DNA of 25,299 nucleotides, taken from assembly GCF_937906905.1 (NCBI RefSeq), contig NZ_CALERY010000009.1:1-25299 (forward strand). The letters are read 5' to 3'. The notes under the pieces were generated by a model. That model was not told the origin of the DNA. It made no database searches and worked only from the letters and a program-made list of their open reading frames with translations. Numbering within the stretch: the first letter of the stretch is position 1; every line of letters starts with the position of its first letter. Position numbers and translations under genes: made by a program. This document shows positions 1 through 7,540 of the stretch, one piece after another. The DNA comes from an uncultured Helicobacter sp. GTDB lineage: Bacteria > Campylobacterota > Campylobacteria > Campylobacterales > Helicobacteraceae.

Positions 1-927
1 TATTGCCTAGCACTTAAAGCGCATGATACTCGCCTGCGCGAGGCTTCATCAAGCGGTGGAGTTTTCTCCTTGCTCGCTCTTGATGTGCTCTCCCGTGGCG
101 GCGTGGTCTTTGGCGCTGGGTATGATGAAAATCTCCGCGTCATTCACAAGCCTATATTTTCCCCCGATGAGCTAGACTCCCTGCGCCGCTCCAAATATGT
201 AGAATCCTACATTGGCGAGAGCTTCAAGCAGGTCAAATCCTATCTCAAAGACGGGAGACTCGTGCTATTTAGCGGGGTGCAGTGCCAGATCCATGGGCTG
301 CATAGCTTCCTGCGCAAACCCTATGCCAATCTACTGACAATCGAAGTCATCTGCAACTCTGTCCCAAGCCCCAAAGTGTTTGAAATCTATAAACAAAGCC
401 TGCTTGAAGAAGACGATGAGGTCGTGCTTGATGTGAATTTCCGCGGGAAAGATTATGGCTGGGGCAAGGGGGAGTTTGCCATAAAGACAAAGACAAAGAC
501 AAAGACAAAGACAAAGAAATTACCCACTTCTAAAGTCCCTTATATGACTGGATTTTTAGGGCACTACATCACGCGCCCAAGCTGTGAAAACTGCTATGCC
601 AAAGGCTTCAAATCTGGCGCGGATATTACACTTGGTGATTATTGGGGTGTGCATGTCCAGCACCCAGAGTTTGACGATACCAAAGGCGTTACCTGCGCAC
701 TTATCCATAGCAAGCAGGGTGCAGACTTTATGGAGGCTATCGCGGATTCTATGGAGATTGTGCCATCAAGCTTTGAAAAAGTCTCCGCATGGAATCAATC
801 GCTCATCAAACCCCACAAATACCCTAGATACCCCTTTATCTCGCGTGAAAAAGTCTTGCGCAATGTGCTTATGACCTATGAGCGCGAGCTTGGTCTCTGC
901 GCTGATAAAAACGGGGGGGGGGGGTAA
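1..927 (+). CDS. FrhB-family (coenzyme F420 hydrogenase/dehydrogenase beta-like) iron-sulfur protein, 5' partial, phase-variable 3' end
   Basis: The frame is open from base 1, so the start lies upstream. The visible part begins with SSGGVFSLLA, typical of the FrhB N-terminal region. It continues with the conserved GVQCQIHGL segment and with CENC...GADITLGDYWG near 583-645, the Cys pair and GD(Y/F)WG motif of this family. Members bind Fe-S clusters and flavin, and they often sit in polysaccharide loci beside pyruvyl transferases, as here. Their reaction in such loci is not settled. An in-frame AAAGAC repeat adds a Lys-Thr run. The gene ends abruptly after a G12 tract at 913-924, which encodes four Gly followed directly by TAA. 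With one G fewer the frame continues to 1105, adding about 60 residues ending in a basic tail (KTLKQKLKKLLKSK). The family call is firm; the substrate is unknown. Confidence 0.85.
   Translation, partial: YCLALKAHDTRLREASSSGGVFSLLALDVLSRGGVVFGAGYDENLRVIHKPIFSPDELDSLRRSKYVESYIGESFKQVKSYLKDGRLVLFSGVQCQIHGLHSFLRKPYANLLTIEVICNSVPSPKVFEIYKQSLLEEDDEVVLDVNFRGKDYGWGKGEFAIKTKTKTKTKTKKLPTSKVPYMTGFLGHYITRPSCENCYAKGFKSGADITLGDYWGVHVQHPEFDDTKGVTCALIHSKQGADFMEAIADSMEIVPSSFEKVSAWNQSLIKPHKYPRYPFISREKVLRNVLMTYERELGLCADKNGGGG
483..517 (+). repeat. In-frame AAAGAC hexamer repeat (five full copies plus a partial)
   Basis: Five consecutive AAAGAC units and a partial sixth lie inside the FrhB-like coding region and encode alternating Lys-Thr. 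A six-base unit cannot shift the frame, so copy-number change would only lengthen or shorten the Lys-Thr run by two residues per unit. Confidence 0.9.
913..924 (+). repeat. Poly-G tract (G12), phase-variation switch
   Basis: Twelve consecutive G lie at the 3' end of the FrhB-like gene, immediately before an in-frame TAA. Tracts of this length in Helicobacter and Campylobacter surface genes are known slippage sites. The frame arithmetic is direct: upstream codons start at positions congruent to 1 mod 3, and the open extension to 1105 reads at 2 mod 3. Loss of one G (G11) or gain of two (G14) therefore joins them. Confidence 0.88.
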
Positions 928-1105
928 TCCTAGCGCCCAGCGAGCCGCCGCGCAAAACGCCATGCGCGTGCTAAATCGTGCTTTGGTGTTAGATTCTGCG
1001 TTTGGCTTGCCAGCAGTATTGAAATGGCGTATTCGCGCGATGATTGGCAAGTGTCTGCCCAAAACACTAAAGCAAAAGCTCAAAAAACTTCTCAAATCCA
1101 AATAA
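928..1105 (+). other. Out-of-frame C-terminal extension of the FrhB-like gene
   Basis: An open frame runs from the G tract to a TAA ending at 1105. It encodes about 59 residues beginning NPSAQRAAAQNAMRVLNRAL and ending in a Lys-rich amphipathic segment. It has no ribosome binding site of its own and makes sense only as a continuation of the upstream gene after slippage in the G tract. Its stop lies 22 bases before the next gene's ATG, spacing that fits a natural gene end better than the early stop at 927 does. Confidence 0.75.
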
Positions 1106-1127
1106 ACCAACATTGAAAGGAGAAATC

Positions 1128-2351
1128 ATGCAAAACACACAGCAATCTAGTCAAAAGAAAATCCTACGCGTTGTTACTTTCATATTCTGTGAAGAAAATT
1201 ACGGGCAGATTCTGCAAGCCTATGCGCTTCAGCGTTACCTGCGCAATACCTACCCAGAGCAATACGATGTCAAAGTTATTTGGGGTATGCCTGTGGGGTT
1301 TAATAAAAAGGCGTATTTGGTTCATCGTATTCTAGGTAATGGAATCTATGAATTATTGCGTGCGTGTAAAAGAGCGATAAAACCAAGCCAGAATGAGAAT
1401 CTAACAATCCTTAATATGCGCAAGCGACGCGGATTTAATGAGTTTAAGCAAAAATATATCGCAGTGCATAGCGACTCGCTACAATTCTATCTATTCTGCA
1501 CCAAGCACCATTACCCAGAGCTACAAGCCGATGTGCTCATCACTGGAAGCGATCAAGTATGGAATGACTGGGGCACCGCACCAGCAGAGAGCGCACTAGG
1601 CTATGAATACTCATGGCTGCCCTACTATACGCTAGAGTTCGCTGCGCCAGAGTCCAAGAAAATCGCCTATGCAGCGAGCATGGGGAAGCGGGAGTTTAAT
1701 AGTGCAGCACATAAAGCATATTTCCAAAAGGCATTGAAAGATTATGCTGTCATAGGCGTGCGTGAGCAATCCAATGTTGATTTACTCGCAAGCGCTGGAG
1801 TAGAATCTATCTGCGTGCCAGATCCTACTATGCTGCTGACAAAAGCGCAGTGGGTGGAGCTGGTGGATTCTAGTGCGCTGGATTTGCCTAACAATCTCTC
1901 GCAGAGCATTTTTATCTACACCTATGGCGATGAGCGCTTTGGCGGCGATGAGCTTCCTAAGATTCTGGGGGCGCATGATGAGGTCATCGCGGTAAGCAGT
2001 GCATGCGACCCGGATTCTAATGACAACTACAATCCCACGCTACAAGAGTGGATCGCATGTATCAAAGGGTGTAAGCTCATGGTCTCTGGCTCATTTCATG
2101 GTGCATGCTTCGCAATCATGATGAATACGCCATTTTTCATTTGCAGAATCTCTCATCAAGCAAGCGAGAGTCTTAATACGCGTTTTGAAAATCTCGTGCG
2201 TATCTTTGGGCTAGAGGATCGTATCGTCAATAGCCTAGAAGAGCTTCAAGACAAAATCGCGCAAAATCCACCCATAGACTGGGAGCTTGTGAATACCCGC
2301 CTAGCGCAATGGCGCAAGGTGGGCGAGGAGTTTTTACAAAAGGTATTATAG
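1128..2351 (+). CDS. Polysaccharide pyruvyl transferase family protein
   Basis: A 407-residue protein of the PS_pyruv_trans (CsaB/WcaK-like) family, which transfers pyruvyl groups from phosphoenolpyruvate to sugars or acts in related surface-glycan decoration. Visible hallmarks are ITGSDQVWND near residue 140, a central segment KIAYAASMGKREF, GVREQSNVDLLASAGV followed by CVPDPTMLL, and the C-terminal GSFHGACFAIMMNTPFF. The ATG at 1128 is chosen because AAAGGAGA at 1116-1123 is well spaced before it; a TTG at 1113 lies upstream of that site. It follows the FrhB-like gene closely, a pairing common in polysaccharide loci. The acceptor sugar cannot be deduced. Confidence 0.88.
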   Translation: MQNTQQSSQKKILRVVTFIFCEENYGQILQAYALQRYLRNTYPEQYDVKVIWGMPVGFNKKAYLVHRILGNGIYELLRACKRAIKPSQNENLTILNMRKRRGFNEFKQKYIAVHSDSLQFYLFCTKHHYPELQADVLITGSDQVWNDWGTAPAESALGYEYSWLPYYTLEFAAPESKKIAYAASMGKREFNSAAHKAYFQKALKDYAVIGVREQSNVDLLASAGVESICVPDPTMLLTKAQWVELVDSSALDLPNNLSQSIFIYTYGDERFGGDELPKILGAHDEVIAVSSACDPDSNDNYNPTLQEWIACIKGCKLMVSGSFHGACFAIMMNTPFFICRISHQASESLNTRFENLVRIFGLEDRIVNSLEELQDKIAQNPPIDWELVNTRLAQWRKVGEEFLQKVL

Positions 2352-2363
2352 ATTCTCATGCTC

Positions 2364-2384
2364 GCGCACATTAAATCTGTGCGC
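2364..2384 (+). terminator. Stem-loop after the pyruvyl transferase gene
   Basis: A perfect 7-bp inverted repeat, GCGCACA and TGTGCGC, with a 7-base loop, is followed by TTTAT, 12 bases after the stop at 2351. The T-run is short, so termination strength is uncertain. Its position between the polysaccharide genes and a promoter for the next gene supports the call. Confidence 0.55.
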
Positions 2385-2480
2385 TTTATGGAGATTGCTG
2401 GATTCTGTGGAATTTTCGCTCTTGTATCCAAACCTTGAAAAACTTCTTAATCTTTGCTTTTTCTTAAGCTCTTTTTTGGT

Positions 2481-2486
2481 TATAAT
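2481..2486 (+). promoter_or_regulatory. -10 element TATAAT for the first symporter gene
   Basis: A perfect TATAAT lies 30 bases before the ATG at 2517, preceded by T-rich sequence (a CTTTTTT run). Helicobacter vegetative promoters typically have a strong -10 and T-rich upstream DNA instead of a clear -35. AAAGG at 2504-2508 is the ribosome binding site. Confidence 0.65.
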
Positions 2487-2516
2487 GCCAGCTTCACTCC
2501 AATAAAGGTATTTACT

Positions 2517-3848
2517 ATGAATAGTTTTTCGAAATTTGGCTTTATTTTAGCGACTTTGGGCAGCTCTATCGGGCTTGGACATATTTGGCGATTCCCCTAT
2601 ATGGCGGGGCAGAATGGTGGTGGTGCGTTTGTGCTGCTTTTCCTAGTGATGACACTATTTGTGGGAGTGGCAATGCTAGTTGGCGAAATGCTCGTGGGGA
2701 ACAAAACGCAGAAAAACACTGCAGATGCGTTTATAGAGCTTGATGCGAGCCCTAGTAAGCCTTGGAGATTTGCTGGGCTTACTTTGCTTGGTGGTCCTAT
2801 CATTTTGACATTCTACGCTGTGGTGCTTGGCTGGGTGGTGTTCTACCTCGTGGGCGTGGGGATTGATCTCCCAGAAAATGCTGCTGAAGCTGATGCGGCA
2901 TTTACAGCACTGCTTACTTCGCATTCGTTTTACCAGATTCTAGGCTTTAGCGCGGTGCTTGGGCTTACTGGGCTTATCGTGTCGCTTGGCGTGAAAGATG
3001 GGATTGAAAAGCTTAATCTCGTGCTTATGCCACTGCTTTTTGTTGTTTTCATTGGGCTACTTGTGTATGCAGCGTTTCAGCCCTCATTTATGCAGGCAGT
3101 CCATTTTCTCTTTGGATTTCGCTATGAGGATATTAACTTTTCTGTCATTGTGAGCGCTATGGGGCAAATGTGCTTCTCGCTTTCGCTTGGGATTGGGATT
3201 ATCATCACCTATGCTGCTTCGACAGATTCTAAGCAAAATCTCCTTGAAAGCGCGCTTTATGTGGTTGTCAGTGGAGTGATTATCTCGCTTATTGCTGGGC
3301 TGATTATTTTTACATTTGTGTATGAGTATGGAGTAGAATCTAGGGAGGGCACGGGGCTTGTGTTTAAATCTCTGCCAGTGGCATTTAGCAAAATGGGCAG
3401 TGTGGGCGTGGTCGTCGCGGTGCTGTTTTTCATCGGGCTGGCATTTGCTGGGATCACTTCGACGATTTCACTGCTTGAGCCAAGCGTGATGTATTTTGTC
3501 CAAAAATACAATAAAAGTCGCAAAACTACCACCTGGGTGATCACAGGTGTGATTTATGTGGTGGGGCTTTTATTGATATTCTCGCTCAATAGTGATTACT
3601 CTGCTGCACTTAGTGTGTTTGGTAAAGCGCTGTTTGCGTGGGTAGATGCGGCGAGCTCAAATATCATCATGCCTCTTGGTGCGCTTATTAGCATGATTTT
3701 CGTGGGCTATGCCATTGGCAAGGAGCGCGTGCGCGAGATGACACGCGGATTTCTTGGTGATTTTGCGTTTGCTCTGTGGTTTTTTATCATTCGCTATATC
3801 GTGCCGCTTGTGATTATCATAGCGTGGGTTGGTGTGGTGCTTGAGTAG
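2517..3848 (+). CDS. Sodium:neurotransmitter symporter (NSS/SNF) family transporter, paralog 1
   Basis: A 443-residue inner-membrane protein with about 11-12 hydrophobic segments. The N-terminal GSSIGLGHIWRFPYMAGQNGGGAF is the TM1 signature of the LeuT/NSS family, which imports amino acids or related solutes driven by sodium. TM6 reads FSLSLGIGIIITYA, like LeuT TM6. The ATG at 2517 has AAAGG upstream and begins MNSFSKFGFIL, matching the start of the paralog at 3980; an in-frame TTG further upstream has no such support. By eye, the Asn of the LeuT Na1 site is His here (GLGHIWRF) and the TM7 Asn is Gly, so ion coupling may differ. The substrate is unknown. Confidence 0.92.
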   Translation: MNSFSKFGFILATLGSSIGLGHIWRFPYMAGQNGGGAFVLLFLVMTLFVGVAMLVGEMLVGNKTQKNTADAFIELDASPSKPWRFAGLTLLGGPIILTFYAVVLGWVVFYLVGVGIDLPENAAEADAAFTALLTSHSFYQILGFSAVLGLTGLIVSLGVKDGIEKLNLVLMPLLFVVFIGLLVYAAFQPSFMQAVHFLFGFRYEDINFSVIVSAMGQMCFSLSLGIGIIITYAASTDSKQNLLESALYVVVSGVIISLIAGLIIFTFVYEYGVESREGTGLVFKSLPVAFSKMGSVGVVVAVLFFIGLAFAGITSTISLLEPSVMYFVQKYNKSRKTTTWVITGVIYVVGLLLIFSLNSDYSAALSVFGKALFAWVDAASSNIIMPLGALISMIFVGYAIGKERVREMTRGFLGDFAFALWFFIIRYIVPLVIIIAWVGVVLE

Positions 3849-3979
3849 AATCTAGCGTAAAATCAAAGAAATATTGAGTGCAGTATTGGTGGGAGTGGGT
3901 TCTAGAGCAGAATCCCAGAAGCTAAAATAGAATCTAGCAGGCAATCTTCAAGTGGATTCTAAATATTCAGGGAGAATCT
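3849..3979 (+). other. 131-bp spacer between symporter paralogs, rich in AGAATC/GATTCT
   Basis: No gene is seen here. The spacer carries five copies of AGAATC or GATTCT, including TAGAATC at 3928-3934 and GATTCTA at 3955-3961 as an inverted pair. GGGAGA near 3970 is the ribosome binding site of the next gene. No convincing promoter is visible, so the second symporter is probably co-transcribed with the first. Confidence 0.6.
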
Positions 3980-5377
3980 ATGGGTAAATTTTCTAAGATC
4001 GGCTTTGTCCTAGCGACTTTGGGCAGCTCTATCGGGCTTGGACATATTTGGCGATTCCCCTATATGACAGGGCAAATGGGAGGGGGCGCGTTTATTTTGC
4101 TGTTTTTCGTGCTGGCTCTTAGCATTGGCGTGAGCTTGCTTGTCGCCGATATGATTATTGGAAACAAGGGCAGAAGCGATGTTGTGGGTTGTTTTGAAGC
4201 GCTAGATTCTCACCCTAAAAAGCCATGGCGGTTTGTCGGTATCGCAATCATTGGCGGACCGCTGATTTTGTCGTTTTATGCGGTGATTTTGGGCTGGATT
4301 TTGTATTACTTTTTTGCCATAAGCTTCCAGCTCCCCAGCACCATGGAGCTATCAAAGTTTAATTTCATGGAGCTTATGGTCTCTCATGTGTGGTATCAGA
4401 TTCTAGGCTTTAGCGCGGTGCTTGGCGTTACTGCGCTTATCGTGTCGTTTGGGGTAAAAGATGGGATTGAAAAGCTTAATCTTGTGCTTATGCCACTACT
4501 TTTTATCATATTCATCGGGCTACTTGTGTATGCGATGTTTCAGCCCTCATTTATGCAGGCAGTCCATTTTCTCTTTGGATTTCGCTATGAGGACTTGAAT
4601 GGCAGGGTGCTTGTAGAGGCGATGGCGCAGATGTTTTTCTCGCTCTCCTTGGGTGTAGGGACGATTGTAACCTACGCGGCTGTGAGTCCAAGCAACCAGA
4701 ATCTGCTTAAATCATCACTATGGGTGGTAATCCCTGGGATTGCAATTTCGCTCATTGTGGGGCTTATTATCTTTACATTTTTCTTTGGCTATGAGGGGGT
4801 GCTTGAGAAAGGTGGCGATGGTGGCATGGATTTGGTGTTTATCTCGCTGCCGCTGATTTTTGCCGAGTTTGGCGCTGTTGGGCAGTTTTTATGCTTCGCG
4901 TTTCTTGGGGCGCTGATTTTTGCTGGGATCACCTCGACGATTTCGCTGCTCGAGCCAAGCGTATTTTACTTCACGCAGCGCTATAAAGTCTCCAGAATCA
5001 AAGCAAGCCTTGCCATTAGCGCGATTGTCTTTGTGCTGGGGCTTTTGGCGATTGACTCCTTTAGGGCATTTTATATAGGGAAGCATTTTACCCCAGAGTT
5101 CTATCCTGCGCTTGTAGCTGCTGTGGGTGAGATGAGCAGGGCGTTTTCAAACAATACATTTTTCTTCCTTGATATGATTACAGCAAAAGTTATCATGCCT
5201 CTAAGCGCGCTTGCTTCGATTATTTTCCTGGGCTATGCGATGAAAACTCAGCGTGTGCGGGAATTTACACAGGGCTTTCTAAGCCCGCTTTCATTTGCGA
5301 TTTGGTATGCCATTATCCGCTATGTCGCGCCATTTGTGATTGTCGCGGTGTTTTTATTCCAAATTTTTGCGCAGTGA
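3980..5377 (+). CDS. Sodium:neurotransmitter symporter (NSS/SNF) family transporter, paralog 2
   Basis: A 465-residue paralog of the upstream symporter with the same TM1 signature GSSIGLGHIWRFPYM and the same TM6 pattern FSLSLGVGTIVTYA. It is longer because of an extra loop before the last helices (around DSFRAFYIGKHFTPEFYP, roughly residues 355-375). Similarity to paralog 1 is patchy at DNA level: 56 identical bases at 4011-4066 against 2548-2603, and 57 at 4537-4593 against 3074-3130, with divergent stretches between. This fits tandem duplication plus local gene conversion or strong constraint. Like paralog 1 it has His and Gly at positions aligned with the LeuT Na1-site Asn residues. The ATG at 3980 follows GGGAGAATCT. 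It probably imports a related but distinct substrate. Confidence 0.92.
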   Translation: MGKFSKIGFVLATLGSSIGLGHIWRFPYMTGQMGGGAFILLFFVLALSIGVSLLVADMIIGNKGRSDVVGCFEALDSHPKKPWRFVGIAIIGGPLILSFYAVILGWILYYFFAISFQLPSTMELSKFNFMELMVSHVWYQILGFSAVLGVTALIVSFGVKDGIEKLNLVLMPLLFIIFIGLLVYAMFQPSFMQAVHFLFGFRYEDLNGRVLVEAMAQMFFSLSLGVGTIVTYAAVSPSNQNLLKSSLWVVIPGIAISLIVGLIIFTFFFGYEGVLEKGGDGGMDLVFISLPLIFAEFGAVGQFLCFAFLGALIFAGITSTISLLEPSVFYFTQRYKVSRIKASLAISAIVFVLGLLAIDSFRAFYIGKHFTPEFYPALVAAVGEMSRAFSNNTFFFLDMITAKVIMPLSALASIIFLGYAMKTQRVREFTQGFLSPLSFAIWYAIIRYVAPFVIVAVFLFQIFAQ

Positions 5378-5390
5378 TGTGGGGGTGGCA

Positions 5391-5603
5391 ATGGAGCATT
5401 TTGAAGAGAAAATCGCCAAGACAAAAGCAATATTGCAGCAGCTTGGCGCGCAGGATTTAAGTCTCAAAGAGAGTTTGTCGCTCTATAAGCAAGGCATTCA
5501 AGAGCTAAAAGCCGCTCAAGAGCTGCTTGAGAAAGCTAAGCTAGAATATGAAGAAATCAAATCCCTAGAGAATTTGGAGTCTCCAGATTCTGGCGCGATG
5601 TAG
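5391..5603 (+). CDS. xseB: Exodeoxyribonuclease VII small subunit
   Basis: A 70-residue acidic helical protein beginning MEHFEEKIAKTKAILQQLGA. The pattern SLKESLSLYKQGIQELKAAQELLEKAKLEYEEI matches XseB (LEExLxxYExGxxLxxxCxxxLxxAE type). XseB associates in several copies with XseA to degrade single-stranded DNA from both ends; xseA is not in this window. The ATG at 5391 is preferred over an in-frame upstream start at 5340 because family similarity begins there and the earlier part overlaps the symporter. It starts 13 bases after the symporter stop and is followed 4 bases later by a nitrilase-like gene, so co-transcription is likely. Confidence 0.85.
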   Translation: MEHFEEKIAKTKAILQQLGAQDLSLKESLSLYKQGIQELKAAQELLEKAKLEYEEIKSLENLESPDSGAM

Positions 5604-5607
5604 TCTC

Positions 5608-6399
5608 ATGAGCGCACTTCGTATTGAAATTTACCAGCAGCATAGTATCGCGCCAGATGATTCTCGGCTCGCACTTTTTTGTCGCAGGCTTGCCCCTGGC
5701 ACGCTTGTCGTCCTGCCAGAATACACGCTAAGCGCGTTTTTCACCGATTTGCGCGGGCTTTCAAGCAAGCAGATTCTTCTAGATCAGTCTAGACAGCTAG
5801 AATCTTTGGAGTCTCTCTCCCAGCGCTATGCTCTGCATTTCATTGCGCCTATCATCACTGCTGGCAAAAAGCGCCTTTACAAGCAAATTGCGCATATCAC
5901 ACCAGAATCCAGCTTCTACTACATGCAGCAACGACTTATTAGCTACGAGCATTGGAATGAGGTGGAGTATTTTGCCAATCCGCAGCCAAAGCGTTTGGGC
6001 ACACCTGCAATCTTTAGGCTAGGTGGGTGTAAGATTGCTATGATGTTTGGCTTTGAAATACATTTTGATGAGCTATGGTGCAAGCTTAGGGCACAGGGTG
6101 TGGATATTGTCATCATGCCTTGTGCCAATACCTTTGACTCTGCGGCACGCTGGCGTGAGCTGTGCAAAATGCGTGCGTTTCTCAATGGCTGTGCGATCGT
6201 GCGAGCAAATCGCGTGGGAGAAGTGCAAGTTGATGGACATACATGGAGATTCTATGGCGATAGTCTTATTGCTATGCCAAATGGAGAGATCCTTGATCAT
6301 CTGGGCGATACGCAGGAGCGACTCTCTATCACACTACACCGCGAGCAGATCACGCAAATGGCGCGGGAATGGGGATTCCGCGAGGTGTTTGATATCTAG
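5608..6399 (+). CDS. Nitrilase-superfamily (carbon-nitrogen hydrolase) protein lacking catalytic Cys and Lys
   Basis: A 263-residue protein with the nitrilase fold pattern. LPEYTLSAFF near residue 36 supplies the family Glu, and C-terminal segments such as IVIMPCANTFDSAARWRELCKMRAFLNGCAIVRANRVGE resemble amidohydrolases. At the nucleophile position the usual GxxxCx(D/E)xRFPEL reads MMFGFEIHFDELW, placing Gly where Cys belongs. The Lys segment reads QQRLISY, with Arg where Lys is expected. The second nitrilase in this window (7530-8267) keeps both residues (KHKLF, VCFELRF), which makes the alignment straightforward. The protein therefore looks like a non-catalytic member with some other role, perhaps binding. 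The reading frame is intact, so it is not a decayed pseudogene. The ATG is 4 bases after xseB, with no strong Shine-Dalgarno. Confidence 0.82.
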   Translation: MSALRIEIYQQHSIAPDDSRLALFCRRLAPGTLVVLPEYTLSAFFTDLRGLSSKQILLDQSRQLESLESLSQRYALHFIAPIITAGKKRLYKQIAHITPESSFYYMQQRLISYEHWNEVEYFANPQPKRLGTPAIFRLGGCKIAMMFGFEIHFDELWCKLRAQGVDIVIMPCANTFDSAARWRELCKMRAFLNGCAIVRANRVGEVQVDGHTWRFYGDSLIAMPNGEILDHLGDTQERLSITLHREQITQMAREWGFREVFDI

Positions 6400-6442
6400 C
6401 ATGCTTGTGCTGCTCCATAAGCGGCTTTAAGCTTTTTTTCCC

Positions 6443-6448
6443 TACAAT
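6443..6448 (+). promoter_or_regulatory. -10 element TACAAT upstream of nrdB
   Basis: CCTACAATG lies 43 bases before the nrdB ATG, after the T-rich stretch GCTTTTTTTC. The CTACAAT core also occurs upstream of rplM, aguA and the tmRNA in this window. AAGGA at 6479-6483 is the nrdB ribosome binding site. Confidence 0.6.
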
Positions 6449-6490
6449 GTCGCCCACTAAACTTTAGGACTATATAGCAAGGATAGCAGT

Positions 6491-7540
6491 ATGGATTTTG
6501 ATCTCTACCCACAACAAACACTCAAACACAAAAAAATCTACGACCCAACTTCAAACGAAAGCGTAAATGATAGAAAGATATTTGGTGGCAATCCTACTGC
6601 TATGTTTGAGCTAACGCGTATCAAATATGAGTGGGCATACAAGCTTTGGAAAACTATGCTAAACAACACTTGGTTCCCAGAGGAAGTAAATATGAACGAA
6701 GACAAGCGACACTACCTTGACTTACAGCCTGAAGAGAAGATAGGCTATGATAGGGCATTGGCACAGCTTATTTTCATGGACTCTTTGCAGACAAACAACC
6801 TAAACGATAATATCAATCCATTTATCACATCGCCAGAGATAAACTTGCTTTTGATACGCCAGGCGTTCGAGGAGTCGCTTCATAGCCAATCTTACGCTGT
6901 CATGGTAGAGTCAATCTCTGCAAACACTGATGAAATCTACGACATGTGGCGTAAAGATATGCAACTACGCAACAAAAACGACTATATCGCGCATATCTAC
7001 ACAGGGCTAGCAGATAACCCCACAGAGCATAACTTCGTCAAAGCACTCTATGCCAATCAAATCCTAGAGGGCATATACTTTTATAGTGGCTTTTGCTTTT
7101 TCTATGCGCTAGCTAGACAAGGGCGTATGCTCTCAAGCGCACAGATGATACGATTTATCCAAAGAGATGAAGTTACACACCTGCTCATATTCCAGCACTT
7201 GATAAACACTCTACGCAAAGAGAGACCAGATATTTTCACAAAAGCACTAGAGGAAGAAGTGGTAGAGATGTTTAAGCAAGCAGTGCAGGTAGAGATAAAT
7301 TGGGGTATCTATATCACACAAGGCAAGCTCATGGGACTCACAGAAGAGCTTATCAAAGGCTATATACAATATCTAGCCAAAGAGCGCATGGAGAGAGTAG
7401 GACTACCAAAAATCTATGACAATAAAAATACAATCGATTGGGTAAATAGATTTAGTAGCTTCAATGAGCAGAAAACAAACTTCTTCGAAGCTAAGGTTAC
7501 AAACTATACAAAAGGCGGAGTAGATTTTGATGATTTTTAG
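6491..7540 (+). CDS. nrdB: Class Ia ribonucleoside-diphosphate reductase, beta subunit
   Basis: A 349-residue R2 subunit that generates the tyrosyl radical used by NrdA to reduce ribonucleotides. The di-iron ligands can be read off by comparison with E. coli NrdB: Asp in FMDSLQTNN, Glu and His in FEESLHSQSY, Glu in ILEGIYFY, Glu and His in RDEVTHLLIFQH. The radical Tyr is present in HSQSY, so this is a normal class Ia enzyme and not a Phe-substituted variant. The C-terminus ends in an acidic FDDF tail, as expected for docking to NrdA. nrdA is not in the window. The gene contains no copy of the AGAATC/GATTCT word that is common elsewhere. It overlaps the next gene by 11 bases. Confidence 0.96.
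   Translation: MDFDLYPQQTLKHKKIYDPTSNESVNDRKIFGGNPTAMFELTRIKYEWAYKLWKTMLNNTWFPEEVNMNEDKRHYLDLQPEEKIGYDRALAQLIFMDSLQTNNLNDNINPFITSPEINLLLIRQAFEESLHSQSYAVMVESISANTDEIYDMWRKDMQLRNKNDYIAHIYTGLADNPTEHNFVKALYANQILEGIYFYSGFCFFYALARQGRMLSSAQMIRFIQRDEVTHLLIFQHLINTLRKERPDIFTKALEEEVVEMFKQAVQVEINWGIYITQGKLMGLTEELIKGYIQYLAKERMERVGLPKIYDNKNTIDWVNRFSSFNEQKTNFFEAKVTNYTKGGVDFDDF

Noticed and set aside
766..1113. 115-codon minus-strand open frame across the G tract
   Set aside because: It is a shadow of the FrhB-like gene; no ribosome binding site or family pattern, and the plus strand explains the region.
6415..6440. Possible terminator before nrdB (AAGC/GCTT followed by T7)
   Set aside because: The stem is only about 4 bp; the T-run is better explained as the T-rich upstream part of the nrdB promoter.
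6491..7540. NrdB as a radical-Tyr-less (R2c) subunit
   Set aside because: The Tyr is present in HSQSY and all six metal ligands can be identified.
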